Source: CAWELS01 sp964468205 (GTDB lineage Bacteria; Acidobacteriota; Terriglobia; Bryobacterales; Bryobacteraceae). Taken from it: 64,000 nucleotides of DNA. The stretch's first letter is position 1. Every line of letters begins with the position of its first letter. The stretch is taken from assembly GCA_964468205.1 (NCBI GenBank), contig CAYXVG010000003.1, forward strand, positions 62,001 through 126,000. The letters are read 5' to 3'. Positions 24,390-33,028 of the stretch are shown here, one piece after another. The notes under the pieces were generated by a model. It saw nothing but the letters and a program-made list of their open reading frames with translations. It made no database searches and was not told where the DNA came from. Made by a program: the position numbers and the translations under genes.

Positions 24390-25855
24390 TTCTGGACGGC
24401 TTTGCCGATTCGCGCGAGCGTCGTTTCCTTGCCGAGAACCGCCAGAGTTTCAAATAAAGGCGGAGCGTTCTTGCGGCCGCAGGCTGCGACTCGAATTGGT
24501 TGAAACATCTGGCCCGGTTTCACGCCGAGTTCATCAGCGGCGGAGCGCAATGCGGATTCGAGCGACTCCACGGTGAAATCATTGTCCGCGAGCTTCTCTC
24601 CCGCGTGCTCGAGGATCTTGCGAGTGCTGGCTACGTCGCTATTCCTTGGTATGAGTTCGCCTGCCTCGTATTCGGGCAGTTCTTTGACGAAGAAGAAGTC
24701 GGCGACAGTTGCGATGTCGGACAGCTTGGAGATGCGCTCCTGGATCAGCGGGGCGACCGCGCGCAGTTTGTCCGCCGCAATCTCGAACCCTGCCTTCTTC
24801 ACGAACGGAGCCAGACGGGCGCTAAGCTCATCGACCGGCAGCCGCCGGATGTAGGCGCCGTTGATGTGATCAAGCTTCTCGTAGTTCCAGACGGCTGGCG
24901 ATGCGTTGACCCGCTCAAGCGTGAACCGCTCGATGAGTTCGTCGCGGGACATGATCTCGGTCTTGTCGTCGTAGCTCCATCCGAGCAACGCCATGAAATT
25001 GATCATCGCCTCGGGCAGGTAGCCTAGTTCCTGGAAGCCGCGGGTGAAAACCGGCAGCAGCTGGCCGTCGGGAGCGCGCCCTTCCCGCTTGCTCATCTTG
25101 CCCTTGCCGGTCGGGTTGAGGATGAGCGGCAGATGCGCCATCAATGGCGGCTCCCAGCCGAAAGAATCGTAGAGATGTTTGTGAAGCGGGAGACTGTTCA
25201 CCCACTCATCGCCGCGCAGTACGTGCGAAATCTCCATCAGGTGATCGTCAATCACGTTGGCCATGTGGTAGGTGGGAATGCCGTCGGATTTCATCAGCAC
25301 TGCATCCTGAATGATCTCGTTGCCGAAAGTGATCTCTCCGCGAATGAGGTCATGAACCGTGATTTCTCCCTCGATGGGAGCCTTGAAGCGAACCGTGTGC
25401 GCCTCGCTTGCGCGCTGCGTGGCTTCGGCCGGATCAAGGGTGCGGCAATGCCGGTCATAGCCAGGACGGAGACCCTGCTTCTCCCGAGCCTTCGAGGCTT
25501 CCTGGATTCGCTCGGCGGAGCAGAAGCAACGATAGGCGCGGCCTTCGGATAGGAGTTGCTCACAATACCTCTGGTAGACCGCGAGGCGCTCGGTCTGGGT
25601 GTAGGGCCCGTAGGCGCCGCCTACTTCCGGACCTTCGTCCCAGTCCAGGCCGAGATACCGGAGACCGTCCATTAGCCAGCCGAGGGCCTCCGGGTTGTAT
25701 CGCTTCTGATCAGTGTCCTCAATCCGTAGAATGAAGCTGCCGCCGTGACGCCGGGCGAAAAGATAATTGAACAGGGCAGTGCGGGCGCCGCCAACGTGAA
25801 AATCTCCCGTCGGACTTGGGGCGTAGCGCACACGGACTGGTTTCGAGGCGGACAT
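24380..25855 (-). CDS. gltX: Glutamyl-tRNA synthetase
   Basis: 491 residues, a normal length, from the ATG at 25855. The frame is open upstream, but VRYAPSPTGDFHVGGARTAL directly follows this Met and is the family N-terminus. HVGG at 20-23 is the class I HIGH motif and KGKMSKREG carries KMSKR. It charges tRNA(Glu), and possibly tRNA(Gln), in the cytoplasm. A TATACT hexamer ends 7 bases before the ATG and there is no ribosome-binding site, so a leaderless mRNA is likely. Confidence 0.96.
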   Translation of the reverse strand: MSASKPVRVRYAPSPTGDFHVGGARTALFNYLFARRHGGSFILRIEDTDQKRYNPEALGWLMDGLRYLGLDWDEGPEVGGAYGPYTQTERLAVYQRYCEQLLSEGRAYRCFCSAERIQEASKAREKQGLRPGYDRHCRTLDPAEATQRASEAHTVRFKAPIEGEITVHDLIRGEITFGNEIIQDAVLMKSDGIPTYHMANVIDDHLMEISHVLRGDEWVNSLPLHKHLYDSFGWEPPLMAHLPLILNPTGKGKMSKREGRAPDGQLLPVFTRGFQELGYLPEAMINFMALLGWSYDDKTEIMSRDELIERFTLERVNASPAVWNYEKLDHINGAYIRRLPVDELSARLAPFVKKAGFEIAADKLRAVAPLIQERISKLSDIATVADFFFVKELPEYEAGELIPRNSDVASTRKILEHAGEKLADNDFTVESLESALRSAADELGVKPGQMFQPIRVAACGRKNAPPLFETLAVLGKETTLARIGKAVQKLS

Positions 25856-25862
25856 GAGAACC

Positions 25863-25868
25863 AGTATA
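25863..25868 (-). promoter_or_regulatory. TATACT -10 element giving a leaderless gltX mRNA
   Basis: On the minus strand TATACT is followed by 7 bases (GGTTCTC) and then the gltX ATG. Confidence 0.5.
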
Positions 25869-25949
25869 ACGATGGGCGTCCGGTCCCCCGCAGCCCGCCA
25901 GCCGTTGCGGATATACTTGGCGGTTGAAGTGATTGATGAAGACAGGTTA

Positions 25950-26450
25950 ATGCGGCTCGCGGGATTGCTCGAAGAGACTGCAAAGAAAGACGCCGAACGC
26001 ATCCGGCAGGAAAAGAAGATAGCTGCTCTGCGACGGGAATATGCATTTGATCTTTACGCGATCTGTTCAAATTTCGTCAGGAGCGTGAACGCGCTGACCC
26101 ACAGCATCCGTCTCGACCTGTCGCCGGAGATTTACTCCCGCGAGGCGTTCGACGAGACTAAAGCGAATCTTTTCCAGATCAACGCGTCCGGCCGGATTAT
26201 CCAGATCGCATTCGAGGCCACCGGGCCGCTGATGTCCACCGACGAGTACCGGACCCCATACACTATCGAGGGGGCGGTGCGAAGCTTCAACCAGGAATCG
26301 CTCGAAGGACTCGGCATTCAGGAAAGGCAGCTATTTCTCTGTCTCGAAAACGACAAGGTGGAGTGGCGGTTCTTCAATCCGCATACCCACCGGTCTGGTC
26401 TGTTCGACGAAGAGTTCCTGGCGGATCTGCTCGAGGAACTGCTTCAGTAG
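25950..26450 (+). CDS. Small conserved-looking protein of unknown function
   Basis: 166 residues from the ATG at 25950; a GTG at 25929 would add 7 residues, and the frame is open further upstream into gltX. The N-terminal third is charged and probably coiled coil (LEETAKKDAERIRQEKKIAA). A mixed alpha/beta part follows with ASGRIIQIAFEATGPLMSTD and KVEWRFFNPHTHRSGLFDEE. There is no signal peptide or membrane helix, so it is cytoplasmic. The family is not recognised. A TATACT-like hexamer lies at 25912-25917, divergent from the gltX promoter. Confidence 0.7.
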   Translation: MRLAGLLEETAKKDAERIRQEKKIAALRREYAFDLYAICSNFVRSVNALTHSIRLDLSPEIYSREAFDETKANLFQINASGRIIQIAFEATGPLMSTDEYRTPYTIEGAVRSFNQESLEGLGIQERQLFLCLENDKVEWRFFNPHTHRSGLFDEEFLADLLEELLQ

Positions 26451-26483
26451 ACCCGTGGGACCTGGGATTCAGGGAGCGAAGCG

Positions 26484-27467
26484 ATGATTCGAATCGTCCT
26501 AATTGGCGGCATGGCCGTCCTGGGCCGGGAGCAGATCGAGCGTGACCTGCAGTGCGACTACAGGCTCAGTTTGGTTCGCGACACGGCTGACGCCGACGGG
26601 TGGCGCGATGAGATTGCGGCGGCGGACGTCGTCGTGGGTTGGCCCATAACCGCTGACATAGTTGAGGCGGCCGCGAGCGCCAAGCTGCTCCAAGCGGCTG
26701 GAGCCGGAGTCGAGCAGATTCCGTTTCAGCGCCTAAGACCGGGAGTGGCCGTTGCCAATACCTTTCACCACGAAACCTCGATCGCCGAGCACATGGTAAT
26801 GGCGATGCTGGTGCTTGCGCGCCGGCCCGAGGAATATGATCAGCGCCTGCGCAAAGGCAACTGGTGGGATAGCTGCATTTGGGGCGAGGCTCCGAATCTG
26901 GAAGTGATTGCGGGCAAGACCGTATTGATAATCGGTCTCGGCCATATCGGCCGGGCAGTGGCGCAGCGAACGAGCGCTTTTGGGATGCGCAACACCGGAG
27001 TGTCCCGCGACCCGGCGGAAAACGTCCCGGATATCGACTTGCGGGTGGGTTTTGACCGCTGGGAGGAACAGCTTGCCGCCGCCGACTTCGTGGCGCCCTG
27101 CTGTCCGCTTACGGAAGAGACGGAAGGTCTTATTGGCGCTGCGCAGTTTGCGCGAATGAAAAGTTCGGCTTACCTGATCAATACGGCGCGCGGCCGTATC
27201 GTCGAGGAACGCTCTCTCTACGAGGCGCTGCGAGACCGCGTGATCGCCGGGGCTGCGATTGATGTCTGGTATCGCTATCCGGCCGGCCCGTGCGAGGCGT
27301 GCCCGCCTTCCGAGTACCCGTTCGAGAAGCTGGACAACATTCTCATGACTCCCCACGTTTCCGGATGGACCAAGCGAACGGTCGACGGCCGCATGCGGGA
27401 CATCGCGGAGAACATCAACCGGCTGGCCGCCGGTGAGGAACTCCTCAACGTGGTGCATCGGAGTTGA
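26484..27467 (+). CDS. D-isomer-specific 2-hydroxyacid dehydrogenase
   Basis: A 327-residue NAD-dependent enzyme. The cofactor motif GLGHIGR is at 151-157, catalytic Arg236 in NTARGRIVEE and His291 in TPHVSGWT. An unusual cysteine-containing insert (PAGPCEACPPSEYPF) lies between the expected catalytic Glu region and the His. It oxidises or reduces a 2-hydroxy/2-keto acid in the cytoplasm; the substrate is unknown. GGAG precedes the ATG. The sulfatase gene converges on it and the aldolase gene lies just beyond, suggesting a sugar-acid catabolic group. Confidence 0.9.
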   Translation: MIRIVLIGGMAVLGREQIERDLQCDYRLSLVRDTADADGWRDEIAAADVVVGWPITADIVEAAASAKLLQAAGAGVEQIPFQRLRPGVAVANTFHHETSIAEHMVMAMLVLARRPEEYDQRLRKGNWWDSCIWGEAPNLEVIAGKTVLIIGLGHIGRAVAQRTSAFGMRNTGVSRDPAENVPDIDLRVGFDRWEEQLAAADFVAPCCPLTEETEGLIGAAQFARMKSSAYLINTARGRIVEERSLYEALRDRVIAGAAIDVWYRYPAGPCEACPPSEYPFEKLDNILMTPHVSGWTKRTVDGRMRDIAENINRLAAGEELLNVVHRS

Positions 27468-27480
27468 CTTTCTCGGGGAT

Positions 27481-28848
27481 TCAGGCGAAGTCAGCCAGCC
27501 GAGGGGAGCGAACCTCTACCTCCCATGCCGCTAGCTTATCCTTTAGCTCGGTGGCCACACCGGGGAAATCCGCGAGGAGATTCTCTGTCTCACCAGGATC
27601 TTCGTCAACGTTAAACATGTACTCGTCATCGTTGTCCCACATGTACTTCATGCTCCCGTGGAGGACTGCTTTGCGACGGTTTTCGAGCCGTTTGTAGCGG
27701 AAGAACACAGTGCGCACGAAGCGCTCCTGTTCGCCTTTGAGCACGGGCATCAGGTCCACCCCGTCAAACTTCCGTCCGGATGGCAAGGGGATGCCGGCGG
27801 CGGAAAGGAATGTCGGTAATAGGTCCATCGTCAGACCCACCTGGCTCGTGGTGGCTCCCTCTGGCAGAACGCCGGGCCAGCGCATCATGCAGGGGACGCG
27901 CAGGCCGCCCTCCCATAGAGTTCCCTTTCTTCCCTGGAAAGGATCGTTGCGGCTGACGCGATAGCCGCCGTTGTCGCTCTTGAAGACGACCAGTGTGTTG
28001 TCCGCGGCTCCGATTTCTTCCAGCTTCTGAAGCACCCGTCCTACGCCGTCGTCCATGTTTTCGACCATCTTCACATAGGTTTCTCGCGTACCGCTGTTGA
28101 AGTTCTCGTCCGTAATCACCTTGTCTTTGTCCTCAGGCCCCTGGAGCGGGGTGTGGGGAGTGGTGAAGGGCAGATAGAGAAAGAACGGATTACCGGAACG
28201 CTGGTCAAGCCAGTTCAGAGCGCCGTCCACAAAAAGATCGGTCAGGTATCCTTCGCGATCGACCCGCTCCCCGTTGTGATAGAGCACTGGCCATCCGCCG
28301 GCTTCGCGGTGGGTGAAGTAATTGGCATTGCCGCCGATGACGCCGAAGAACTCATCGAATCCGTGGCGGTTGGGCGAGAATTTGTCCAGGTAGCCCAAGT
28401 GCCATTTGCCAAAGAGAGCAGTGTCGTAACCGCTGTTCTTGAGGATGCGGGAAAGGGTGAGTTCGCTGGCCGGCAGGCCCAATTCATCCCGCTCCTGGAG
28501 CCAGACGGCCTCATCATACCGTCCGACATTGCCAACGCCGATGGCGCACTCGAGCCCGCCAGCCCGCTGCTGGTACCGGCCGGTAAGAAGAGCCGTTCTG
28601 GTGGGCGTACACTCGGGGGCGTTTGCGTAGCAGTGCGTGAAGCGCACGCCGCTGGCGCCAATGGAGCCGGTATGAGGGGTTCGGATGTCCGGACAGCCAT
28701 AGGATGTCAGATCGCCGTGGCCCATATCGTCGGCGAGGAGCAAGACTATGTTCGGCTGCCGGTGGGAGGCGGGCCGCGAGCAGGCGGCAAGCGCGCCGCC
28801 AGCGGCACTGGTGAGAAATGAGCGTCGGGACAAGGGAGAAATTCGCAT
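27481..28848 (-). CDS. Exported sulfatase (formylglycine type)
   Basis: 455 residues from the ATG at 28848. The leader SRRSFLTSAAGGALAAC has both a twin-arginine pattern and a lipobox (C23), so it is probably a Tat-exported lipoprotein. Type I sulfatase features are intact: metal ligands D40-D41 (LLLADDMGHGD), the formylglycine site C80-T-P-T-R84, and KSDNGG with a further metal Asp/Asn pair. It removes sulfate esters, probably from polysaccharides or aryl compounds, and needs a formylglycine-generating enzyme encoded elsewhere. The C-terminal DEDPGETENLLADFP is typical of the family. Confidence 0.92.
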   Translation of the reverse strand: MRISPLSRRSFLTSAAGGALAACSRPASHRQPNIVLLLADDMGHGDLTSYGCPDIRTPHTGSIGASGVRFTHCYANAPECTPTRTALLTGRYQQRAGGLECAIGVGNVGRYDEAVWLQERDELGLPASELTLSRILKNSGYDTALFGKWHLGYLDKFSPNRHGFDEFFGVIGGNANYFTHREAGGWPVLYHNGERVDREGYLTDLFVDGALNWLDQRSGNPFFLYLPFTTPHTPLQGPEDKDKVITDENFNSGTRETYVKMVENMDDGVGRVLQKLEEIGAADNTLVVFKSDNGGYRVSRNDPFQGRKGTLWEGGLRVPCMMRWPGVLPEGATTSQVGLTMDLLPTFLSAAGIPLPSGRKFDGVDLMPVLKGEQERFVRTVFFRYKRLENRRKAVLHGSMKYMWDNDDEYMFNVDEDPGETENLLADFPGVATELKDKLAAWEVEVRSPRLADFA

Positions 28849-28902
28849 TGGAAGGCCTTTGATATACTGCGCCATTGAGTATCCCACAGTTTGGCAGGCT
28901 CT

Positions 28903-29709
28903 ATGAGTGATCTTATCGTTCCGCCCGAAGGCCGCAAGGGCCTCCATCGCAACGTTCTTTCCGAGAAGTTCGAACGCCAGGGTTACGTGGTGGGAACTTT
29001 TCTCGAGATTCCGTCCCCGCAATTGGTGGAGCTGCTCGGGCTGGCCGGATTCGATTTCGTGGTAATCGACCGCGAGCACGGCTCGATCGGCCTGGAGCGC
29101 ACCGAAGATCTCATTCGGGCGGCGAATGTGAGCGGCATTTGCCCGATGGTCCGCGTTCCACAGTGTGACCCGGTTGCCGTGCGCCAACCGCTGGACATGG
29201 GCGCGGCCGGCATTCACGTGCCACAGATCAACTCGGCTGAGATGGCCAGATTGGCCGTTCGCTCCGCGTCATTCTACCCCCGGGGCGACCGTGGGATGCA
29301 GCCCTTCGTACGGGGAGCAAGCTACCGATCCTATCCCACGGCCGAGTATCTTCTGGAAGCGAACGAGGACTCGGTGGTGGTTTTGCACATCGAAGGCAAG
29401 GAAGGCGTGGCGTCTTTTGACGAGATCGCCAAGGTAGAAGGCATTGACGTCGCCTTTGTGGGCCCTTATGACCTCTCGCAATCTCTCGGTATTCCCGGGA
29501 TGGTACAAAGCCCCCTGGTGAAGGAGAAGATGCAGCAGATCCTCGAAAAGGCGAAACCCAAGGATATCGCCGTCGGAACGTTTTGCGACGATGTTCGAGT
29601 GGCGGCAGAGTGGAAGAGGCTCGGTGTCACCTATCTCACGGTCAGCGTCGACGCCGCGATTTTCCTTTCTTCGGCGCGCCGGATCGTCGGGCAGGTGAAG
29701 GATCGCTAG
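28903..29709 (+). CDS. HpcH/HpaI-family aldolase (2-keto-3-deoxy-sugar-acid type)
   Basis: 268 residues from the ATG at 28903; an in-frame TTG lies 12 bases upstream. It shows the class II pyruvate aldolase pattern: FDFVVIDREHGSIGLERTED, PMVRVPQCDPVAVRQPLDMG, VVVLHIEGKEGV and FVGPYDLSQSLG, with Glu and Asp metal ligands in the last two. It cleaves a 2-keto-3-deoxy acid to pyruvate and an aldehyde. A TATACT hexamer at 28863-28868 may be its promoter. The divergent sulfatase and nearby dehydrogenase fit carbohydrate breakdown. Confidence 0.9.
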   Translation: MSDLIVPPEGRKGLHRNVLSEKFERQGYVVGTFLEIPSPQLVELLGLAGFDFVVIDREHGSIGLERTEDLIRAANVSGICPMVRVPQCDPVAVRQPLDMGAAGIHVPQINSAEMARLAVRSASFYPRGDRGMQPFVRGASYRSYPTAEYLLEANEDSVVVLHIEGKEGVASFDEIAKVEGIDVAFVGPYDLSQSLGIPGMVQSPLVKEKMQQILEKAKPKDIAVGTFCDDVRVAAEWKRLGVTYLTVSVDAAIFLSSARRIVGQVKDR

Positions 29710-29715
29710 CGCAGT

Positions 29716-31260
29716 TCAGTTGTCGGCTCGAGAATCCTCTGGCGGCGGCAAAGCGATGAGCGCAGCCATCGTTTCGATCCCGTCCCAGAGATTCTGCAGG
29801 CGGATGTTTTCGTTGTGACTGTGCTCGTTGCTGTCATGATTGGCGATCGGGACGATGATTGTGCGGGCTCCCAGAATCTCCTCTATTGCATATAGAGGCA
29901 GGCTGCCGCCCATGGAAGGAAGCCGGATCACCGGCCCGCGCGCCCGCTCCACGGCGGCAACCACGCGAGTGGCGAACTCGGAATCCATCGGCGTTCGGGT
30001 AGCGTTATATCCTCCTCGCACGCTTACCTTGCAGACCTTCGGATTGGTCAGACGCACTTCTTCGCCAGGCTCGGTTTCGGTCACATGGAATCCTTGATCG
30101 CGAATGTGGTTTATGATGCGGTTCACGGTCACTTTGTAGTCCATTCCCTTCACCAGCCGGACATCTAGCGAGGCGCGAGCGGTAGCGGGAATAATGTTCC
30201 GTGCGGCCTCTCCAACCGCGCCCGCCTCCAGGCCGCGAATATTGATGGAGGGCTCGTTCGTTGCCGCCTCCAGGCGCCGGGGACGATCTCTGGGCGCCGT
30301 CGCGAGCCAGAGTTCGCGGCGCAGGGAGACGCTGTAATCCGGAGCTTCGGAGATCGCCTGTTCCTCGACCTCGGACAACGGAACGACTTCTTCGTAGAAG
30401 TTCTCGACGAGCACGCGGCCATCCTCATCCTGAAACGATTCCAGTAGCTGGGCGAGATGGAAGGCTGGATTCGGCGCCCAATTCCCGAAGTGACCGCTGT
30501 GGAGGTCGCGGCGCGGCCCATAAACGGTGAGTTCCAGACCGACCACGCCTCTTACTCCGAAAATGATCCGCTGCTGCCGATTCTGGTGGACCGGACCGTC
30601 CACCATGAACCAGGCGTCCGCAGCCAACAGATCGCGATGCTGCTTCAGAAGCGGAACCAAATTCGGGGATCCTCTCTCCTCTTCACCGTCGATGAAGAAC
30701 TTCAGATTGGAGTGGATAGGAACCTCGGCCCGCCGCAGCGCCTCCAACGCCGTGGTGATGGCGACGACGGCAGCCTTGTCGTCTCCGGCCGACCGCGCAT
30801 AGAGACGCCAATCGGGATCGGATGGCCAACCGGGACGTGGCAGAGGTATCGGCTGCCCACCGGTCTCCAATGGCCCGCTCATGAGAGTCGGCTTAAAGGG
30901 GTCTCCCGTGTGCCACTTGCTCGGGTCAACGGGCTGGCCGTCGTAGTGGGCATAGAAGACGATGGTCTGGCTGGCGCCCGGTGTTAGAAGTTCTCCGTAA
31001 ACCGCCGGGGGGGCGCCTTCGACCTCGAGGAGATGCGTGGCCACGCCCCGGCGCCGGAACATTCGCTCGATCAACTCGGCGTTCCGCTGCATGTTGGCCT
31101 GATCCTGCCCGGTGTTTGGGAGACGCAAGAGTTCTACGAACTCGTCGAGAATCGTGCGTTCATGCGCCTCGCGCCACTGCCGTGCGGCAACCGCCGGTGA
31201 AATCTGTGCAGTCAGAACCCCGGCCATCAGGATGCCCGCTACCCCCACTCGAAAACCCAT
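29716..31260 (-). CDS. Exported M20-family dipeptidase
   Basis: A 514-residue protein with a signal peptide (MGFRVGVAGILMAGVLTAQI). The M20 zinc site includes FYAHYDGQPVD, ARSAGDDKAAVV and FFIDGEEERGSPN, and a long lid/dimerisation domain contains LHSGHFGNWAPNP. The length and pattern resemble carnosinase-type M20 dipeptidases. It probably cleaves dipeptides or similar amides in the periplasm. The gene is 43 bases downstream of the GT-C gene cluster on the same strand and converges with the aldolase gene. Confidence 0.88.
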   Translation of the reverse strand: MGFRVGVAGILMAGVLTAQISPAVAARQWREAHERTILDEFVELLRLPNTGQDQANMQRNAELIERMFRRRGVATHLLEVEGAPPAVYGELLTPGASQTIVFYAHYDGQPVDPSKWHTGDPFKPTLMSGPLETGGQPIPLPRPGWPSDPDWRLYARSAGDDKAAVVAITTALEALRRAEVPIHSNLKFFIDGEEERGSPNLVPLLKQHRDLLAADAWFMVDGPVHQNRQQRIIFGVRGVVGLELTVYGPRRDLHSGHFGNWAPNPAFHLAQLLESFQDEDGRVLVENFYEEVVPLSEVEEQAISEAPDYSVSLRRELWLATAPRDRPRRLEAATNEPSINIRGLEAGAVGEAARNIIPATARASLDVRLVKGMDYKVTVNRIINHIRDQGFHVTETEPGEEVRLTNPKVCKVSVRGGYNATRTPMDSEFATRVVAAVERARGPVIRLPSMGGSLPLYAIEEILGARTIIVPIANHDSNEHSHNENIRLQNLWDGIETMAALIALPPPEDSRADN

Positions 31261-31303
31261 GCTTCGATCTTAACCGAGGTGGCAAATGAAAGCGCCACCG
31301 CGA

Positions 31304-33028
31304 CTATTCCGTTTTCGCACGTAGATCGTAGACATAGATCGAGTAACCAATTCTTTCATCAGGCTCGAACTCCCGCAGCCAGCGGTAGTGGTCTTCCTCG
31401 CTATAGGCGCCATAGAGATAGGTGACGCTCAACGCGGCAACGCAGTTTGGCGTGCCCTTCGATTCCAGTTGGCGCCAAGTAGGAGGCAGGTCAAAGTTCA
31501 CTCCGTAGTATTTGAGGTCGGCCGTCCCAAAGTACGCGGCACAAATTCGCCGCAGGCCGCGCTCTTGCATGTAATTGCGCAGCTTCAGGAGATCTTGCCC
31601 CCAATCGATGTTCGAATCGAGAAGGTATTGGGGAGCCTTTGCGGCGCCGCCGGCGAGCGGATTGAAATATGCGAGATAGTGCGGCGCGATGAGCGCGTGT
31701 TCCACCATGACCAGCAGGGCAAGCGCCGGGGCAAGCCAGCGAATTCGAATCCTGGCCAGCGAGGCGCCGGCGAGCACGTAAAGAAACGGATAGATAGGAA
31801 GCAAGTAGCGCTGGCCGATGTTGATGTTGGAGTTCATGGCGAAGCCCATGTAGAGAAGGGGCGTCAGAACCAACACCATCCAGGGCAATGGCGCCGCTTC
31901 GATCAGAGCCAGCCGGTCCCGCCGCCAGCCGGCCAGGGCCCAAACGAGGGCGGCCAGCAGACCAAGTTGGATGGCGAGCGGGGTCTTCAGCAGGAACGTT
32001 GCCGGGAAGTAGTACCACCAACCGGTCGCGGATCTCTGGCCGGCGAGATATGTCAGGTGTCCGCCCTGATTGTGTCGGGCCTGGTAAATAATCCCGTGCG
32101 CATAGGGATGGTAGGGAAGGTCAAGCCGCTCTCCGAGCCACCCAAGCGTCCGGCCGGCGGCGACGGACTTATCCGCCAATTCATGGAGCCTCGGATACCA
32201 AGGATTGAACACATCTTCCTGCATTGGCAAATATGTCAATCCAACCGTACCGATTGCCATGGCGAGCACCACGAGAAGCGCTCCCGCGGTTCGAAGTGCC
32301 GGGAAACGTCGAGGAACCTGCCACCAGCGGACGACGGCCAATAGCGGAAGGATTCCGAGCAGCAGGAGACTCGAGAACTTGCTCGCCAGTGCCAGTCCGA
32401 GGGCGAGGCCGGCCAGCAGAAGCGCGCCCCATCCTCTCGTCTCGAGATACCAGACCCAGGCGATACAAGTCAGGAAGAAGAAGACGGCGGTGACAAAATC
32501 CGTGGCCGCATAGTGGCCATGGGATATGACCGTCGGATCGAGCGCATAGAAAAGCAGGGCAAGGATGGCGGCCGCTGGTCCAAAGACACGCCGGGTCCAG
32601 ATGGCCAGGACCATACCGAACGCCACCGTCAGCATGGCGAACGGCAAGCGGGCGAGGAAGACGATCCGGTCCGGCGGTAAGCGGTTTCCGAAAACAAAGG
32701 GCCGGGCGCCGGTCTGCGGGTGTTTGCTTTGAAAGTCGGGGTGTTCGGCCGGTAGCCGTAAATCAAAAGGCAGGAGCGGCGCGGCGGCAATCAGCTTGGC
32801 TAACGGAGGGTGCTCCGCGTTGAACCAGTAGTCGCCTTGCACGAAGTAGTTGTAGCCGGCGGTGATGTAGGTCGGCTCGTCGAAGGTAACGCTTTCTATC
32901 GTGGCTGTGTAGAGAAGAGCGACGGCAAGAAACGTCAGCAGGGCGGCGGTCACGCCCCAGAATACGACTGGCTTCGCGAGAGAAAACGCGCTGCCGCGGG
33001 GCGGACGTGGCTTAGTTCCGGAGGTCAT
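31304..33028 (-). CDS. GT-C membrane glycosyltransferase (ArnT/PMT-like), paralogue 1
   Basis: A 574-residue polytopic protein with about ten or more helices. The first periplasmic loop carries the GT-C acidic motif SVTFDEPTYITAGYNYF, followed by EHPPLAKLIAA. The C-terminal soluble tail ends GYSIYVYDLR. The family transfers sugars from polyprenyl-phosphate donors to lipids, proteins or glycans on the periplasmic side. The acceptor is unknown. The ATG at 33028 lies inside the 3' end of paralogue 2, so they are coupled. Two close paralogues lie in the same strand block. Confidence 0.85.
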   Translation of the reverse strand: MTSGTKPRPPRGSAFSLAKPVVFWGVTAALLTFLAVALLYTATIESVTFDEPTYITAGYNYFVQGDYWFNAEHPPLAKLIAAAPLLPFDLRLPAEHPDFQSKHPQTGARPFVFGNRLPPDRIVFLARLPFAMLTVAFGMVLAIWTRRVFGPAAAILALLFYALDPTVISHGHYAATDFVTAVFFFLTCIAWVWYLETRGWGALLLAGLALGLALASKFSSLLLLGILPLLAVVRWWQVPRRFPALRTAGALLVVLAMAIGTVGLTYLPMQEDVFNPWYPRLHELADKSVAAGRTLGWLGERLDLPYHPYAHGIIYQARHNQGGHLTYLAGQRSATGWWYYFPATFLLKTPLAIQLGLLAALVWALAGWRRDRLALIEAAPLPWMVLVLTPLLYMGFAMNSNINIGQRYLLPIYPFLYVLAGASLARIRIRWLAPALALLVMVEHALIAPHYLAYFNPLAGGAAKAPQYLLDSNIDWGQDLLKLRNYMQERGLRRICAAYFGTADLKYYGVNFDLPPTWRQLESKGTPNCVAALSVTYLYGAYSEEDHYRWLREFEPDERIGYSIYVYDLRAKTE